Notes: generated by a model not told the origin, from the sequence alone. A stretch of 64,000 nucleotides of DNA from DATKYQ01 sp035528415 (GCA_035528415.1 DATKYQ010000013.1:35089-99088), one strand, 5' to 3'. Positions 39,882 to 49,261 are shown, counted from the stretch's first letter. Translations and numbers: made by a program.

Positions 39882-40374
39882 CGTACGGCGCGCTATTGTC
39901 GCCATTTGCTTGCTACTTTTGACGAGTTGCATAACGAGCGGCGCGAATCTTTGCGCCGAGGATCTGCAGGCCGTCAGCCTGCCGGACACGAGCGGGCGCA
40001 TGTTGGCTCTGTCCGCCTGCCGCGGGAAGGTCATGCTGCTGGATATTTTCGTGACCTGGTCGCTGGCCTCCGAGGCCGCGATACCCGGATACTCGGCCCT
40101 GTATCTAAAATACCACTCTCGCGGGCTGTGCATGATCGGTATCGCGCTCGATGATCTCGGCTCGAAGGTCGTCGTACCCTTTGCCGCCGGAATGGAGATT
40201 CCCTACCCGGTCTTGCTGGCTAATGAGCGGGTCAAGGACGGATCGAGCCCGTTGGGCAAGCTGACGGTCACGCCGCTTTTGTTACTGTTCGATAAAAGCG
40301 GGCGCCTTATGAAGGTGCTGGCCGGCTACGTTGATCCGAGAGCGCTTGAGAAGCTGGTTACGCAATTGTTGTAA
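39841..40374 (+). CDS. TlpA/redoxin-like lipoprotein lacking the CxxC motif
   Basis: A lipoprotein-type signal (AIVAICLLLLTSC) precedes a thioredoxin-like domain: LPDTSGRMLALSACRGKVMLLDIFVTWSLASEAAIPGY, then CMIGIALDD, and the cis-Pro loop TVTPLLLLFDKSG. At the place where TlpA-type proteins have W-C-x-x-C, this one reads W-S-L-A-S, so both redox cysteines are Ser. It cannot act as a thiol oxidoreductase and may be a binding or scaffold form. The ATG at 39841 was chosen; GTG at 39832 is possible. The gene overlaps the CBM9-like gene by 41 nt. Two cysteines (LSAC, GLC) lie elsewhere in the domain. Confidence 0.72.
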   Translation: MILRPSDAPASRNNVRRAIVAICLLLLTSCITSGANLCAEDLQAVSLPDTSGRMLALSACRGKVMLLDIFVTWSLASEAAIPGYSALYLKYHSRGLCMIGIALDDLGSKVVVPFAAGMEIPYPVLLANERVKDGSSPLGKLTVTPLLLLFDKSGRLMKVLAGYVDPRALEKLVTQLL

Positions 40375-40437
40375 CTTCAAAAAGACCGGGCATATCTCTT
40401 GTTGAAAGTCACTCCGTTTGTGGTAGGATTCCGGGCC

Positions 40438-41076
40438 ATGATAGAGACAATCGTACGCGGCGGATTCATGATGGTGCCCATCCTGCTGGGCTCGCTCCTG
40501 GCATTGACCATCATCATCGAACGCCTGTGGTTCTTGCAAAGATCGCGGGTGATTCCGGAGGCCTTCCTGGCCCGCATGAACGAGATGATGAAGCTGGACC
40601 GCAGGGCAGAGGCTCTTTCGGCATGCCGCGAAAACGACTCTACCATCGCCCGCATCCTGACCGCCGGGCTGGAAAACTCGCAAAGGCCGCGGGCGGAGAT
40701 ACAAGAATCGCTGCAACTGGCCGGCCGTGGAGAGGCCTCATACCTGTCCCGCTGGGTTGGCGCCCTGGGAGCAATCGCGGCACTGGAGCCGCTGATGGGG
40801 TTGCTGGGAACGGTTTTGGGACTAATCGAGGCGTTTCGCGAGGTCGAAAAGCTCAAGGTCGTGGGCAACCCCAGCATCGTGGCCGCCGGCGTGTGGCAGG
40901 CGCTGATCACGACCGCAGCGGGCCTGATCATCGCCATACCCGCCTATGCCATGTATCGCTACTTCAGGACGAGGGTCAAAAGCCTGGTCATGGAGATGGA
41001 GTTGGGTGCCTTCTCGGTTCTGCAGCATTTGTCCTCGGAACCAGGCATCACTCGCGAAGTAGAGGATGATAAGTGA
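40438..41076 (+). CDS. ExbB/TolQ-family proton channel subunit
   Basis: The 212-residue protein has three membrane helices (FMMVPILLGSLLALTIIIERL; LGAIAALEPLMGLLGTVLGLI; VWQALITTAAGLIIAIPAYA) and the family signature GLLGTVLGLIEAF. Paired with the ExbD-like protein that follows, it forms a proton-driven energiser of the TonB or Tol type. The start is the ATG at 40438; an upstream frame extends to a TTG at 40399 without support. It is the first gene of a run of closely spaced genes that continues to 52156. No TonB, TolA or TolB gene is adjacent. Confidence 0.88.
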   Translation: MIETIVRGGFMMVPILLGSLLALTIIIERLWFLQRSRVIPEAFLARMNEMMKLDRRAEALSACRENDSTIARILTAGLENSQRPRAEIQESLQLAGRGEASYLSRWVGALGAIAALEPLMGLLGTVLGLIEAFREVEKLKVVGNPSIVAAGVWQALITTAAGLIIAIPAYAMYRYFRTRVKSLVMEMELGAFSVLQHLSSEPGITREVEDDK

Positions 41077-41489
41077 ATTTCATGCAACCCGAAGACAGTG
41101 ACGAGGAGATCACCCTGGATATGACCCCCTTGATCGACATGGTATTCCAGTTGCTGATCTTCTTTCTCTTGACGACTACCTTCGCAATTAACGTCAAGGA
41201 AGGAGGGCTCGAGGTCGACCTGCCACGGGCCAAGTCGGCCCAGATACCATCGATGTCGCGGCACATGGTGATAGCCATCTTGAAAGACGGCCGCATTGTG
41301 GTAGGAGGAGAGACGATCTCGAATGAAGCCCTCAAGCTAAAACTGGGCCAGGTGTACAAGGACAATCCGCAAACGATGGTGATCGTCCAGGCGGACAAGA
41401 CAGTCGAGCACGGCATCGTCGTCAGCGCCATGGACATGGCGGCGACGATAGGTCTCAAGCACCTGGCCATTGCAACCGTCGAAGAGTAA
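41073..41489 (+). CDS. ExbD/TolR-family energiser subunit
   Basis: One N-terminal membrane helix (LIDMVFQLLIFFLLTTTF) carries the conserved Asp of the proton path (MTPLIDMVF). A periplasmic domain ends in GIVVSAMDMAATIGLKHLAIATVE, typical of ExbD/TolR. The GTG start overlaps the upstream TGA as GTGA, which shows tight coupling to the ExbB-like subunit. The next gene begins 8 nt after its stop. Confidence 0.88.
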   Translation: MNFMQPEDSDEEITLDMTPLIDMVFQLLIFFLLTTTFAINVKEGGLEVDLPRAKSAQIPSMSRHMVIAILKDGRIVVGGETISNEALKLKLGQVYKDNPQTMVIVQADKTVEHGIVVSAMDMAATIGLKHLAIATVEE

Positions 41490-41496
41490 AACCGCG

Positions 41497-41877
41497 GTGA
41501 GTTACGGAGCGAAGGTTTCTTTTCTGCTGGCCATGGCCCTGGCCCTGGGATTCATTGCCTATACCCTCTTAGGGCCGGGCGGGGGGGCGAAACGCGCCCA
41601 ACTCGAAGCCGAACTCGATCGTATTCAGGAGCAAAACAACAGGCTCCGTGAGGAGAATCGCCGCCTTGCCCTGCAGGCGAAAGCGTTGCAGGACAGTAAC
41701 GACTTCATCGAGAAGACGATTCGCGAGGAACTGGGCCTGATCAGGCACGACGAGATGGTTCTGACCATGCCCCCCGGCGCCGGCGGACCCGATGGAGGCA
41801 AGGCGCACACCGGGGCGCATGCTCCTGTCCGGCAGGCAGACAACGCCCGGAGTGACGGAGGAGATCTCGACAAATGA
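41497..41877 (+). CDS. FtsB/DivIC-like septum protein
   Basis: A short N-terminal membrane helix (FLLAMALALGFIAYTLL) is followed by a coiled coil (AELDRIQEQNNRLREENRRL) and the segment ALQDSNDFIEKTIREELGLIRHDEMV. The latter corresponds to the FtsB/DivIC signature in which the helix ends in an R-x-E-L-G-x-I/V motif. FtsB-type proteins link FtsQ and FtsL in the divisome. The start is GTG at 41497; the frame upstream overlaps the previous gene. The C-terminal 35 residues are Gly/His-rich and unlike usual FtsB. It overlaps the GGDEF gene by ATGA, an unusual partner for a division protein. Confidence 0.75.
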   Translation: MSYGAKVSFLLAMALALGFIAYTLLGPGGGAKRAQLEAELDRIQEQNNRLREENRRLALQAKALQDSNDFIEKTIREELGLIRHDEMVLTMPPGAGGPDGGKAHTGAHAPVRQADNARSDGGDLDK

Positions 41878-44090
41878 GTCTCGGCCGACACCTGGGGCGA
41901 AGCCTTACCTGGTTCGAACGAAATCTCCTCGTCGAATCGGTCGGTGCGGGGTTTGCCTTAATGCTGTTTTTCGGGAGATTTTCTACCTGGAGCATTCCTC
42001 AACTGGCGTTCACCGGTGTACTGGCAATACTTGTGGCGGTCAGGTTGTGGCGCTTTCTTAAGCATTTTTCTTCCGAGGCCGCCAAACAGGAAGGGCTCAG
42101 GGCGGAGACCTTCCAACTCGAGCTGATTCTTCTGTGCGCGATATACCTGTTCATCGGCGTTTCAGGAGGTATCAGCAGCCCGTTTTATCCGGCGCTTTTC
42201 GTGCTGCTGGCGGCGGCCGGGGGGTTCGACTCATCGAACGTCAATCGGTTGGCAATCGTGAGCGTGGCCATTTTGTTCGAGTTGTTGACATTCTTTGGAC
42301 GGGCCGGGCCGGCCAGTTTCCTGGATTTCAGCGTCCACGTTGCCGCTATTGCGGCCTTTCCCATCCTGATTGTCACTTTTGAATCCGCCTGGACCGAATT
42401 GGTGCGCCTAAGACACGAGCAGGAAAAAAAGAAATTCCAAGAGAAAGTCGAGGAGGACGCCAAAGAGTATCGTATGAGCGGCATGATGTCGGTAGAAATT
42501 GATGCACCGCGCGAAAAACGTAAGCAAGACCTGACAAGAAGCTCGATTAATCAGATCAACAGCAGCATGAGAAACCTCCTGGGAGTGATTGAGGGCGCGC
42601 TTCGGCCGAACAATGTGGCGGTGTACTGGCTTACGACGGATGACAGGTATGTCACGCTGAAGGACTCGCTTCCTACAAAGCACAGTGCCTTGCTGCGCAC
42701 CGGGCCGATGGAGTCGGGAACGGGCCTGATCGGCGCGATACTCAAAAGTAAAAAGCCCCTTTTCAGGAACAACCTGCGAAAAACTGATCGCGGCATCACC
42801 TATTACAAAGACAATACGCCGATAGCCAAGTTCATCGGGGTGCCCCTGCTAGAGGGTGAAAGGCGCCACTTGAGGGGAGTTCTGCTGGCCGATCGCAAGG
42901 TCGACGTTTCCTTCGGCGAAGACGACGAAAAGCTGATGCAGGCCGCCGCGCTCGAACTCATGCGCACGATCAGCACCGAAGAACGGCTGAACAAGATCGA
43001 TCTGCTGAGAAATGAGGGCCGCGAGATGTACGGCACGACTGAAAACATGATCTCATGCAATACCGTTCAGGACGTCGCCGAGGGGATATCCGATTCTTTG
43101 CTGCAGTTGTTCGAAGGAGCCGATTTTTCGGCAGTCGTCCTCGAAGAGGAAGGCAACTCGTTGATCATCAAGGCCGTGGCGGGCGCCGAGTGTTTCGCGC
43201 AATGGAAAAACGAGCACCTGGCGGGCGAGATCCGGGACAACCGCAACCTGTGTTCGCTGGCGATGCGCCAGGGCTTGATCCTGCCCGACAAGCCGCTTGC
43301 CAAGAGAAGCAGCAGTCAGAACAGAGTGTTCGGTGAGAAGTGGGATCCGGTTGGTCTGAAGTCGGTCAAGGTCGCTCCGCTCAAGACGACCGGTCGGCAA
43401 CAGGGTTCGATCGGGGCGCTGGTGGTGGGCAGCACCAAACAGGCGTTTTTTCACCAGCAGGGAAGCCGAGCCGAGGATGTCAGGCGCAACCTGGAGACGA
43501 TATCGAACATTGCCGTGCTGGGCATCCAGTCCGCCAGGAGATTCGAACTGCTCGATAAATTGGCCACCACCGACCCCATGACTTCTCTTCTGAACCGCAG
43601 GCGTTTTTTCGAGATCATGGACGAGGAGATAGCCGCGGCCAAGAGGTACGAGAGGCCGCTCACGTTCATGATCGCCGATGTCGACCATTTCAAGAGGGTC
43701 AACGATACCTATGGCCATCAGATGGGTGACGAGGTTCTCACACGGGTTGCACGCGTGCTGATGGAGATCGCCCGCACAACGGATCGTGTCGGCAGAATCG
43801 GCGGTGAGGAATTCGCCATATTGCTGCCTCAGACCGATCGGGCGGGAAGCCTGCTGCTGTCCGAGAGATTCCGTGAGGAGATCGCAGCGCAGTCATTCAA
43901 ACACGAGGAAAAAGACTTTTCCATTTCGCTGTCTTTGGGAATATGCTCTCTGCCGGAATTCGCGCGGCACGAACAAGAACTGATCCAGAGGGCCGACCAG
44001 GCGCTTTACTTTGCCAAGGAACACGGGCGTAACCAGTCGGTACACTACGCCGACATAAAGGATCGCAACGATCCCGGGGGTCAGACATGA
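41874..44090 (+). CDS. Membrane GAF-GGDEF diguanylate cyclase
   Basis: About six N-terminal hydrophobic helices (residues 20-185) are followed by a coiled-coil segment, two GAF-like domains (about 230-385 and 390-560) and a GGDEF domain. The active site reads GGEEF (643-647). The inhibitory site RxxD (RTTD, 634-637) lies exactly five residues upstream, so the enzyme should make c-di-GMP from GTP and be inhibited by its product. The start overlaps the FtsB-like stop as ATGA and the stop overlaps phoH in the same way. It is likely expressed with the energiser and division genes. The GAF ligands are unknown. Confidence 0.88.
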   Translation: MSLGRHLGRSLTWFERNLLVESVGAGFALMLFFGRFSTWSIPQLAFTGVLAILVAVRLWRFLKHFSSEAAKQEGLRAETFQLELILLCAIYLFIGVSGGISSPFYPALFVLLAAAGGFDSSNVNRLAIVSVAILFELLTFFGRAGPASFLDFSVHVAAIAAFPILIVTFESAWTELVRLRHEQEKKKFQEKVEEDAKEYRMSGMMSVEIDAPREKRKQDLTRSSINQINSSMRNLLGVIEGALRPNNVAVYWLTTDDRYVTLKDSLPTKHSALLRTGPMESGTGLIGAILKSKKPLFRNNLRKTDRGITYYKDNTPIAKFIGVPLLEGERRHLRGVLLADRKVDVSFGEDDEKLMQAAALELMRTISTEERLNKIDLLRNEGREMYGTTENMISCNTVQDVAEGISDSLLQLFEGADFSAVVLEEEGNSLIIKAVAGAECFAQWKNEHLAGEIRDNRNLCSLAMRQGLILPDKPLAKRSSSQNRVFGEKWDPVGLKSVKVAPLKTTGRQQGSIGALVVGSTKQAFFHQQGSRAEDVRRNLETISNIAVLGIQSARRFELLDKLATTDPMTSLLNRRRFFEIMDEEIAAAKRYERPLTFMIADVDHFKRVNDTYGHQMGDEVLTRVARVLMEIARTTDRVGRIGGEEFAILLPQTDRAGSLLLSERFREEIAAQSFKHEEKDFSISLSLGICSLPEFARHEQELIQRADQALYFAKEHGRNQSVHYADIKDRNDPGGQT

Positions 44091-45412
44091 AAAAGAACTT
44101 CATCCTGGACACCAACGTACTGCTTCACGATCCGCAGGCTATCTTGGCTTTCGGAGACAACGACGTGGTGATTCCGATCTATGTGATCGAGGAGATAGAT
44201 CGTTTCAAACGCGATCTTTCCGAACTGGGGCGTAACGCCAGGGTTGTCGGCCGTTACATCGACGAGTACAGGATGAACGGCAAGCTCACCCAGGGCGTCG
44301 ACCTGCCCGGCGGGGGCAAGCTGCGGGTGCTTTTTTCGTCCCGGGAACTCCCCAAGGAAATCGGCCTGGAACAGAAAATGGACAACAAGATCCTGGCCGT
44401 GGCTTTCGAACTCAAGGAGAAGGAGGCCGATAAACCGGCCATCTTCGTCACCAAGGACGTCAACCTGCGCATCAAGGCCGACGTGCTGGGCGTCACCGCC
44501 AGGGATTACGATACCGAAAAGGTAGCAGTAGACGAGATATACACCGGTTTTTCACAGATCCAGGTGCCGGGTGAGAAAATAGACGCCTTCTTCAAGGCAG
44601 GCAGCCTGCCGCTGGAAGAGATTTCAGGCGATAGTGACGATATCGTCGCCAACATGTTCCTGCACATGAAGGACGGCGTCGACGAGAACCACAGCGCCTT
44701 GGCCAGGATGGACCCGGCCGGCAAGGAAGCCTGTGGAATCCGCAAGGTGCGCGGCGGAGTTTGGGGTGTGCAGCCGCGCAACAGGGAGCAGACCTTCGCC
44801 ATGGACCTGCTGCTGGATGATCGTCTCAAGCTGGTGACGCTGGCAGGCAAGGCCGGAACGGGTAAGACGCTGCTTGCCCTGGCGGCGGGGCTGTACAAGA
44901 CGGCCGAGGAGGGCCAGTACCAGCGCTTGCTGGTCTCGCGCCCCATTTTTCCGATGGGCAAGGATATCGGCTTTTTGCCCGGCGACATCGAGGACAAGTT
45001 GAATCCCTGGATGCAGCCGATCTATGACAACGTGGATTTTTTGTTGAACCTCTCGGGCAAGGACAAGCGCCGCGGCCGAAGCTACCGCGAACTGATGGAC
45101 ATGGACATGATCGAGGTCGAGCCGATCACCTATATCCGCGGGCGGAGCATTCCTAACCAATTTATTGTGATCGACGAGGCGCAGAATCTTACCCCTCACG
45201 AAGTCAAGACGATCATCACCCGGGCCGGAGACAGCACCAAGATCGTCTTGACCGGCGATCTGTACCAAATCGACAATCCTTATGTGGATTCATCGAACAA
45301 CGGGCTGTCTTACACCGTCAATCGTTTCAAGGGCCGCTCGATCGCGGGGCACATCACCCTCAGAAAGGGTGAACGCAGCGAGCTGGCCGAATTGGCCAGC
45401 GATCTCCTGTGA
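44087..45412 (+). CDS. PIN-PhoH ATPase (PhoH2 type)
   Basis: The N-terminal PIN domain (FILDTNVLLHDP, residues 5-16, with acidic residues in EIDRF and FVTKDVNLRIKAD) is an RNase fold. A PhoH ATPase follows, with Walker A GKAGTGKT (254-261), Walker B FIVIDEAQNLTPHE and GDLYQID. PhoH2-type proteins are ATP-dependent RNA-unwinding RNases. The 441-residue length is normal. The ATGA overlap with the cyclase gene indicates coupling. The acylphosphatase gene follows after 18 nt. Confidence 0.88.
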   Translation: MKKNFILDTNVLLHDPQAILAFGDNDVVIPIYVIEEIDRFKRDLSELGRNARVVGRYIDEYRMNGKLTQGVDLPGGGKLRVLFSSRELPKEIGLEQKMDNKILAVAFELKEKEADKPAIFVTKDVNLRIKADVLGVTARDYDTEKVAVDEIYTGFSQIQVPGEKIDAFFKAGSLPLEEISGDSDDIVANMFLHMKDGVDENHSALARMDPAGKEACGIRKVRGGVWGVQPRNREQTFAMDLLLDDRLKLVTLAGKAGTGKTLLALAAGLYKTAEEGQYQRLLVSRPIFPMGKDIGFLPGDIEDKLNPWMQPIYDNVDFLLNLSGKDKRRGRSYRELMDMDMIEVEPITYIRGRSIPNQFIVIDEAQNLTPHEVKTIITRAGDSTKIVLTGDLYQIDNPYVDSSNNGLSYTVNRFKGRSIAGHITLRKGERSELAELASDLL

Positions 45413-45430
45413 TGATTTTCAGAGGGGCTG

Positions 45431-45721
45431 ATGAATGCGGTTGACAAATCTGTCCGTTTGCAGGCGCTAATCCAGGGGCGGGTACAGGGTGTCTGTTACC
45501 GCTGGTCGGCGCGGGCCGAGGCCGAGTCGCTGGGCGCCGTCGGCTGGGTCAGGAACCTGCCCGACGGTAAGGTCAAACTGGTTGCCGAGGGACCGCGAGA
45601 GGCGCTCGAGAAACTTGTCTCCTGGTGTCACGCGGGACCACCCTCGGCACGCGTCAGCGACGTGAAGTTGGATTGGCTCGAGCCGACGGGCGAATTTTTG
45701 GAATTTTCCATTCGCCACTGA
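45431..45721 (+). CDS. Acylphosphatase
   Basis: The 96-residue protein has the family core GRVQGVCYRW with the catalytic Arg24, and GWVRNLPDG with Asn42 that positions water. It hydrolyses acyl phosphates such as 1,3-bisphosphoglycerate and carbamoyl phosphate. Length and motifs are complete; the usual Phe or Tyr next to Arg is Tyr. Confidence 0.92.
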   Translation: MNAVDKSVRLQALIQGRVQGVCYRWSARAEAESLGAVGWVRNLPDGKVKLVAEGPREALEKLVSWCHAGPPSARVSDVKLDWLEPTGEFLEFSIRH

Positions 45722-45740
45722 GTTTTGGCAGGAGGTCGAT

Positions 45741-47054
45741 ATGATCAAACGGCGAACAATTCTGATTTGTCTGGCTTGCTGCTTGAGTCTCTGCTCCAGG
45801 GCACGGTCCGCGGGCAACTTTAACTCGCTGCACGAGGTGATCCGCCACTATCAGGTGGCATTCGTGGGCCGGGCGAACCTCGAGTCCCTCTTATCGGGAG
45901 GCTTGAGCGGCTTGAAGCTGGCGGCTCCCGGTTGCGAAATCAGTGTCCTGGCGACACCTTTTCGCTACCTGGTCCGGGCAAAGTCTCAAACCTTGAAGAT
46001 CGACCGGACGGCAAGCGCGAGCTTTGCCGGGCTCGAAAAAGCGCTTTCCAGCGCGGGAAGGCTTGTCGAGCGGGCCGGGCTTTCCAAGGATCACCGGCGA
46101 CTGGAACACGGCATGATTCGCGGGATGACCGAGTGTGACGGAGATCCCTGGACTGTTTTCCTCGATCAGCGCTTGTACGGCAGGCTGCTTGATGATGGCA
46201 CGCAAAAAATGGGTGACCTTGGTCTGCTGGTGGAGCCGCACGGCATGAAGCTTTCGGTGCTGGATGCCAGCCCGGGCATGCCGGCCTACAAGGCCGGAAT
46301 CCGTGTCGGCATGGAGGTGGAAAGCGTGGCCGGCAGGCCGGCGGGAAGGCTGGAAGAGTTGGAAGCGCTGGCTCTGATGCGCGGAAAAGTCGGCAGTCGA
46401 GTCGAGTTGCTGGTTGGCGGCAAGAAATACAGTCTCGAAAGAGCACCGGAGCCCAAGCACAACATCTCGGTAGATGCGCCCGTCGACGGAATAGCCGTGG
46501 TTCACCTGCTCAACTTCCGCGCCGGCACGGGCGACAGGCTTTCTTCAGTCTTGCGTAAACTGGCATCCATGGGCATGCATGGCATGATCCTCGATTTGCG
46601 CGGCAATCCCGGGGGGCTGGTTACCGAAGGAACCGTAGTCGTAGGACTGTTTATCAATGGAGGAAAGGTCGTAAGTGTCGTCGGTCGTAATCATCTCAGA
46701 ACCGAAGTGGAGCAAAGCCCGCGTCCCGGGCCCTACAGGCAACTGCCGCTGGTTGTGCTCACCGATCACCGCTCGGCCAGCGTCTCGGAAATTGTCATCC
46801 TGGCCCTCAAGGACTACGGGCGAGCCAAGACCGTTGGCGCCAAAACACTGGGTAAGGGGACAGTCCAGGTCATCATGGAATTGATGGATGGTTCGGCGCT
46901 GAAGATATCCACAGGCAGGTACTATTCGCCCAAGGGCAATCCGCTCTATGAGGGCATCGAACCCGATGTCAGCCTGGCCTGGGACGGTGTCGGAAAAGAC
47001 ATACAGCTGGAGCAGGCCAAGGAGATTATCTCCCGGCTGATGAAAGGAAAATAA
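45741..47054 (+). CDS. C-terminal processing peptidase (S41) with PDZ domain
   Basis: A signal peptide (LICLACCLSLCSRARS) precedes a helical region. The PDZ domain follows (about 150-235; LLVEPHGMKLSVLDASPGMPAYKAGI), then the S41 protease domain. The catalytic Ser-Lys dyad is recognisable as Ser347 in RSASVSE and Lys372 in GKGTVQ, with the 25-residue spacing seen in Prc/CtpA. The protease would trim C-termini of periplasmic proteins. AGGAGG lies just upstream of the start. It stands before the LolA-like/outer-membrane/RND genes with a 4-nt gap. Confidence 0.88.
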   Translation: MIKRRTILICLACCLSLCSRARSAGNFNSLHEVIRHYQVAFVGRANLESLLSGGLSGLKLAAPGCEISVLATPFRYLVRAKSQTLKIDRTASASFAGLEKALSSAGRLVERAGLSKDHRRLEHGMIRGMTECDGDPWTVFLDQRLYGRLLDDGTQKMGDLGLLVEPHGMKLSVLDASPGMPAYKAGIRVGMEVESVAGRPAGRLEELEALALMRGKVGSRVELLVGGKKYSLERAPEPKHNISVDAPVDGIAVVHLLNFRAGTGDRLSSVLRKLASMGMHGMILDLRGNPGGLVTEGTVVVGLFINGGKVVSVVGRNHLRTEVEQSPRPGPYRQLPLVVLTDHRSASVSEIVILALKDYGRAKTVGAKTLGKGTVQVIMELMDGSALKISTGRYYSPKGNPLYEGIEPDVSLAWDGVGKDIQLEQAKEIISRLMKGK

Positions 47055-47058
47055 CACG

Positions 47059-47799
47059 ATGAAAAACCTTGCGATGTTTACGAGTTGCGCGGCGATTTCC
47101 CTGCTCGTGGCCGGCCAGGCACAAGCGCTGAGCGGTGAGGAAATCTTGAAAAAAATGGATGCCACCGAGTACGCGGCCAAGGACACGATCGCCGTCGTCT
47201 CCATGGAACTCGAGGAAGAGGGTGGCCGGATATCGACGCGCAAGATGAAGATGTACCAGCAAGGCGCGGAAAAGCGCTTGATCCAGTTCGAGAGCCCGGC
47301 CGACGTCAAGGGCATCGGCTTTCTGGACGTCGACGGCAAGATGTACGTCTACCTGCCGGCTTTTCACAAGATTCGCAGGATCGCGGGCAGCGTAAAGAAC
47401 GAAAACTTCGCCGGCACCGATTTCGCCCATGACGACCTGAGCAGCGAACGCTTCTCCGATAGACTCACGGCAACAGCGGTGCGTGATCAAGGCGATCATT
47501 ACTTGCTCGAATGCATTGAGAAGAACAGGGACGCCTCTCGTTACTCCAAGCTTGTTTTTGCCGTCCGCAAGAAAGATTTCATGTTCGACTCGGTTGAGTA
47601 TTTCGACAAGTCGGGCAAGCGCTGGAAAGTGTTCAAGCGCAGCCAGTTCAAGCCGGTCGGGAAATACGTGCAAAGCTACTTTGCCGAGATGACCGATCTC
47701 AAGAAGAAACACAAGACACGCATGATTGTCGAATCGATCAAATGCGACTCGGGCCTGCGCGAGCGCAGGTTCTCCAAGCGGCAACTGAAGCGCCTGTAA
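47059..47799 (+). CDS. LolA-like outer membrane lipoprotein-sorting protein
   Basis: A signal peptide (CAAISLLVAGQAQA) is followed by LSGEEILKKMDA and a LolA-like fold of eleven short strands (RKMKMYQQGAEKRLIQFESPADVKGIGFL, VDGKMYVYLPAF). It belongs to the extended family often encoded with RND exporters rather than to the classical LolA. The likely role is carrying lipids or lipoproteins across the periplasm. The next two genes encode an outer-membrane barrel and an RND exporter, spaced by 18 and 10 nt. Confidence 0.8.
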   Translation: MKNLAMFTSCAAISLLVAGQAQALSGEEILKKMDATEYAAKDTIAVVSMELEEEGGRISTRKMKMYQQGAEKRLIQFESPADVKGIGFLDVDGKMYVYLPAFHKIRRIAGSVKNENFAGTDFAHDDLSSERFSDRLTATAVRDQGDHYLLECIEKNRDASRYSKLVFAVRKKDFMFDSVEYFDKSGKRWKVFKRSQFKPVGKYVQSYFAEMTDLKKKHKTRMIVESIKCDSGLRERRFSKRQLKRL

Positions 47800-47817
47800 C
47801 ACACCAGACACTGGAGA

Positions 47818-49251
47818 ATGACTGTCGTGAAACGCCTGGAATGCTGCTTGCTGCTGATGCTTTTTGCGATCTGCCCGGCAGCGCTTGCAGACATGGAGTT
47901 GAACGGCGTCATCGCCACCGAGAACTACCTTGGCCTGAAGAAGGCCGAGTTCTACAATTTTCGCAACGCCAACCTCTTGCGACTCAAGATCAAGGCCCAC
48001 CCCGCAAAACAGGTCGCCGCCCTGGCTGATATCGAGTTGCGCAACACAAATTTCACGGCGGTACAGACGATATCCGACCTGTGGGACAGGGGCTCGGTCG
48101 ATCCAGTCAGTTGGAGGATCAACCAGGCCTACCTGGACATCTACGGCTTCCTGTTCGACAGCGATGCAGTGACATTGGACATCAGGGCAGGCAAGCAAAA
48201 CATAGCCTGGGGCGAAGCCGACGGATTCAACCCGACCAACAACTTCGACCCCTACAACCTCGAAAACCCGCTGGATTTCAAAGAGCACCTCGGCAACGTT
48301 GCCCTGAAGGCCACTTTCACCATAGCCGACGAGTTGCTCACTATCGAGGGCGTTGTCGCCCCGCGTTTCTTGCCCGCGGTGCTGCCGGTGGAACTCTTCA
48401 TCGGAGACGATCCGCTCAACAACCCGCTGGTACCGGCGATCGACCCGCAAATGCTGGCTTTACTCGAGAGCCTGAACACGGATCTTGTCGGCCCGGACAA
48501 CGACGCCATCCGCACGCTCGCTCCCGGCTGGAACGCGGGCAACATAATGGCCGGCGCCAGGATAAAATGGTTGCTCTTCGATATCGATATGTCGCTGAGC
48601 TATTTCCACGGACGCGACAGCATCCCGGTCCTGGGCGGCAGCCTGGGTGAATTTGCCTCATCAGCGGATCAGGGCTGTCCGATCGAGGGCCGGGGGTGTC
48701 TGATCATCACCGGCGTCGATCTGGTGTTTCCAAAAATGGACGTTTTGGGATTCGATTTTCGCGCCGATGTGTGGGGCATCGGTGTCTGGGGCGAGGCGGG
48801 CCTCTTTTTCCCGCAGGGCCTTACGGCGATTACCACCGTGGCCGGCGGGGAGATGGCGCGGATAAAAGTGATAGACGACCAACCGTTCACCAAGTGGACA
48901 CTGGGTGCCGAGTACACCTTCACCGGCGGCTGGTATCTCAACCTGCAATGGGTGCACGGTTTTTTCACCGAGCATAGCGGGCACGACCTGCACGATTATC
49001 TCTTCGCTGTATTCAGAAAGAGCCTGCTGTCCGAGCGCCTTAAATTCGAGCTTACACTGGGAGGTGAGTTGGATACGACTCGTGGGCGCGATGGTCTGGC
49101 GGGGCTGCTGGAGGCAACCGTTTCCTACCAACCGTTCGACGGGGCGGAAGTGCTTTTGGGCTATATCATGACGCGTGGGGAGGGTGGAACCGGTCTCGAT
49201 ATGTTCGAGCCGCTCGACCAGGTATTTCTGAAATTCACAGCCGAGTTCTGA
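47818..49251 (+). CDS. Outer-membrane beta-barrel protein, DUF1302-like
   Basis: A signal peptide (LECCLLLMLFAICPAALA) is followed by about 460 residues of alternating strands (NLLRLKIKA, DIRAGKQNIAWGEADGFNPTNNFDP, LEATVSYQPFDGAEVLLGYIMTRG) that end in Phe (FLKFTAEF), the usual signal for barrel assembly. The GKQNIAWGEADG segment resembles DUF1302-type proteins. Those are frequently found beside LolA-like and RND genes. The ATG at 47818 and a GTG at 47827 are both possible. A role in lipid or hydrophobic-compound export is inferred from the neighbours. Confidence 0.75.
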   Translation: MTVVKRLECCLLLMLFAICPAALADMELNGVIATENYLGLKKAEFYNFRNANLLRLKIKAHPAKQVAALADIELRNTNFTAVQTISDLWDRGSVDPVSWRINQAYLDIYGFLFDSDAVTLDIRAGKQNIAWGEADGFNPTNNFDPYNLENPLDFKEHLGNVALKATFTIADELLTIEGVVAPRFLPAVLPVELFIGDDPLNNPLVPAIDPQMLALLESLNTDLVGPDNDAIRTLAPGWNAGNIMAGARIKWLLFDIDMSLSYFHGRDSIPVLGGSLGEFASSADQGCPIEGRGCLIITGVDLVFPKMDVLGFDFRADVWGIGVWGEAGLFFPQGLTAITTVAGGEMARIKVIDDQPFTKWTLGAEYTFTGGWYLNLQWVHGFFTEHSGHDLHDYLFAVFRKSLLSERLKFELTLGGELDTTRGRDGLAGLLEATVSYQPFDGAEVLLGYIMTRGEGGTGLDMFEPLDQVFLKFTAEF

Positions 49252-49261
49252 GGACTGTGCA

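Noticed and set aside
47026..48450. 474-codon minus-strand frame antisense to the LolA-like and barrel genes
   Set aside because: It covers parts of two real genes and has no recognisable domain.
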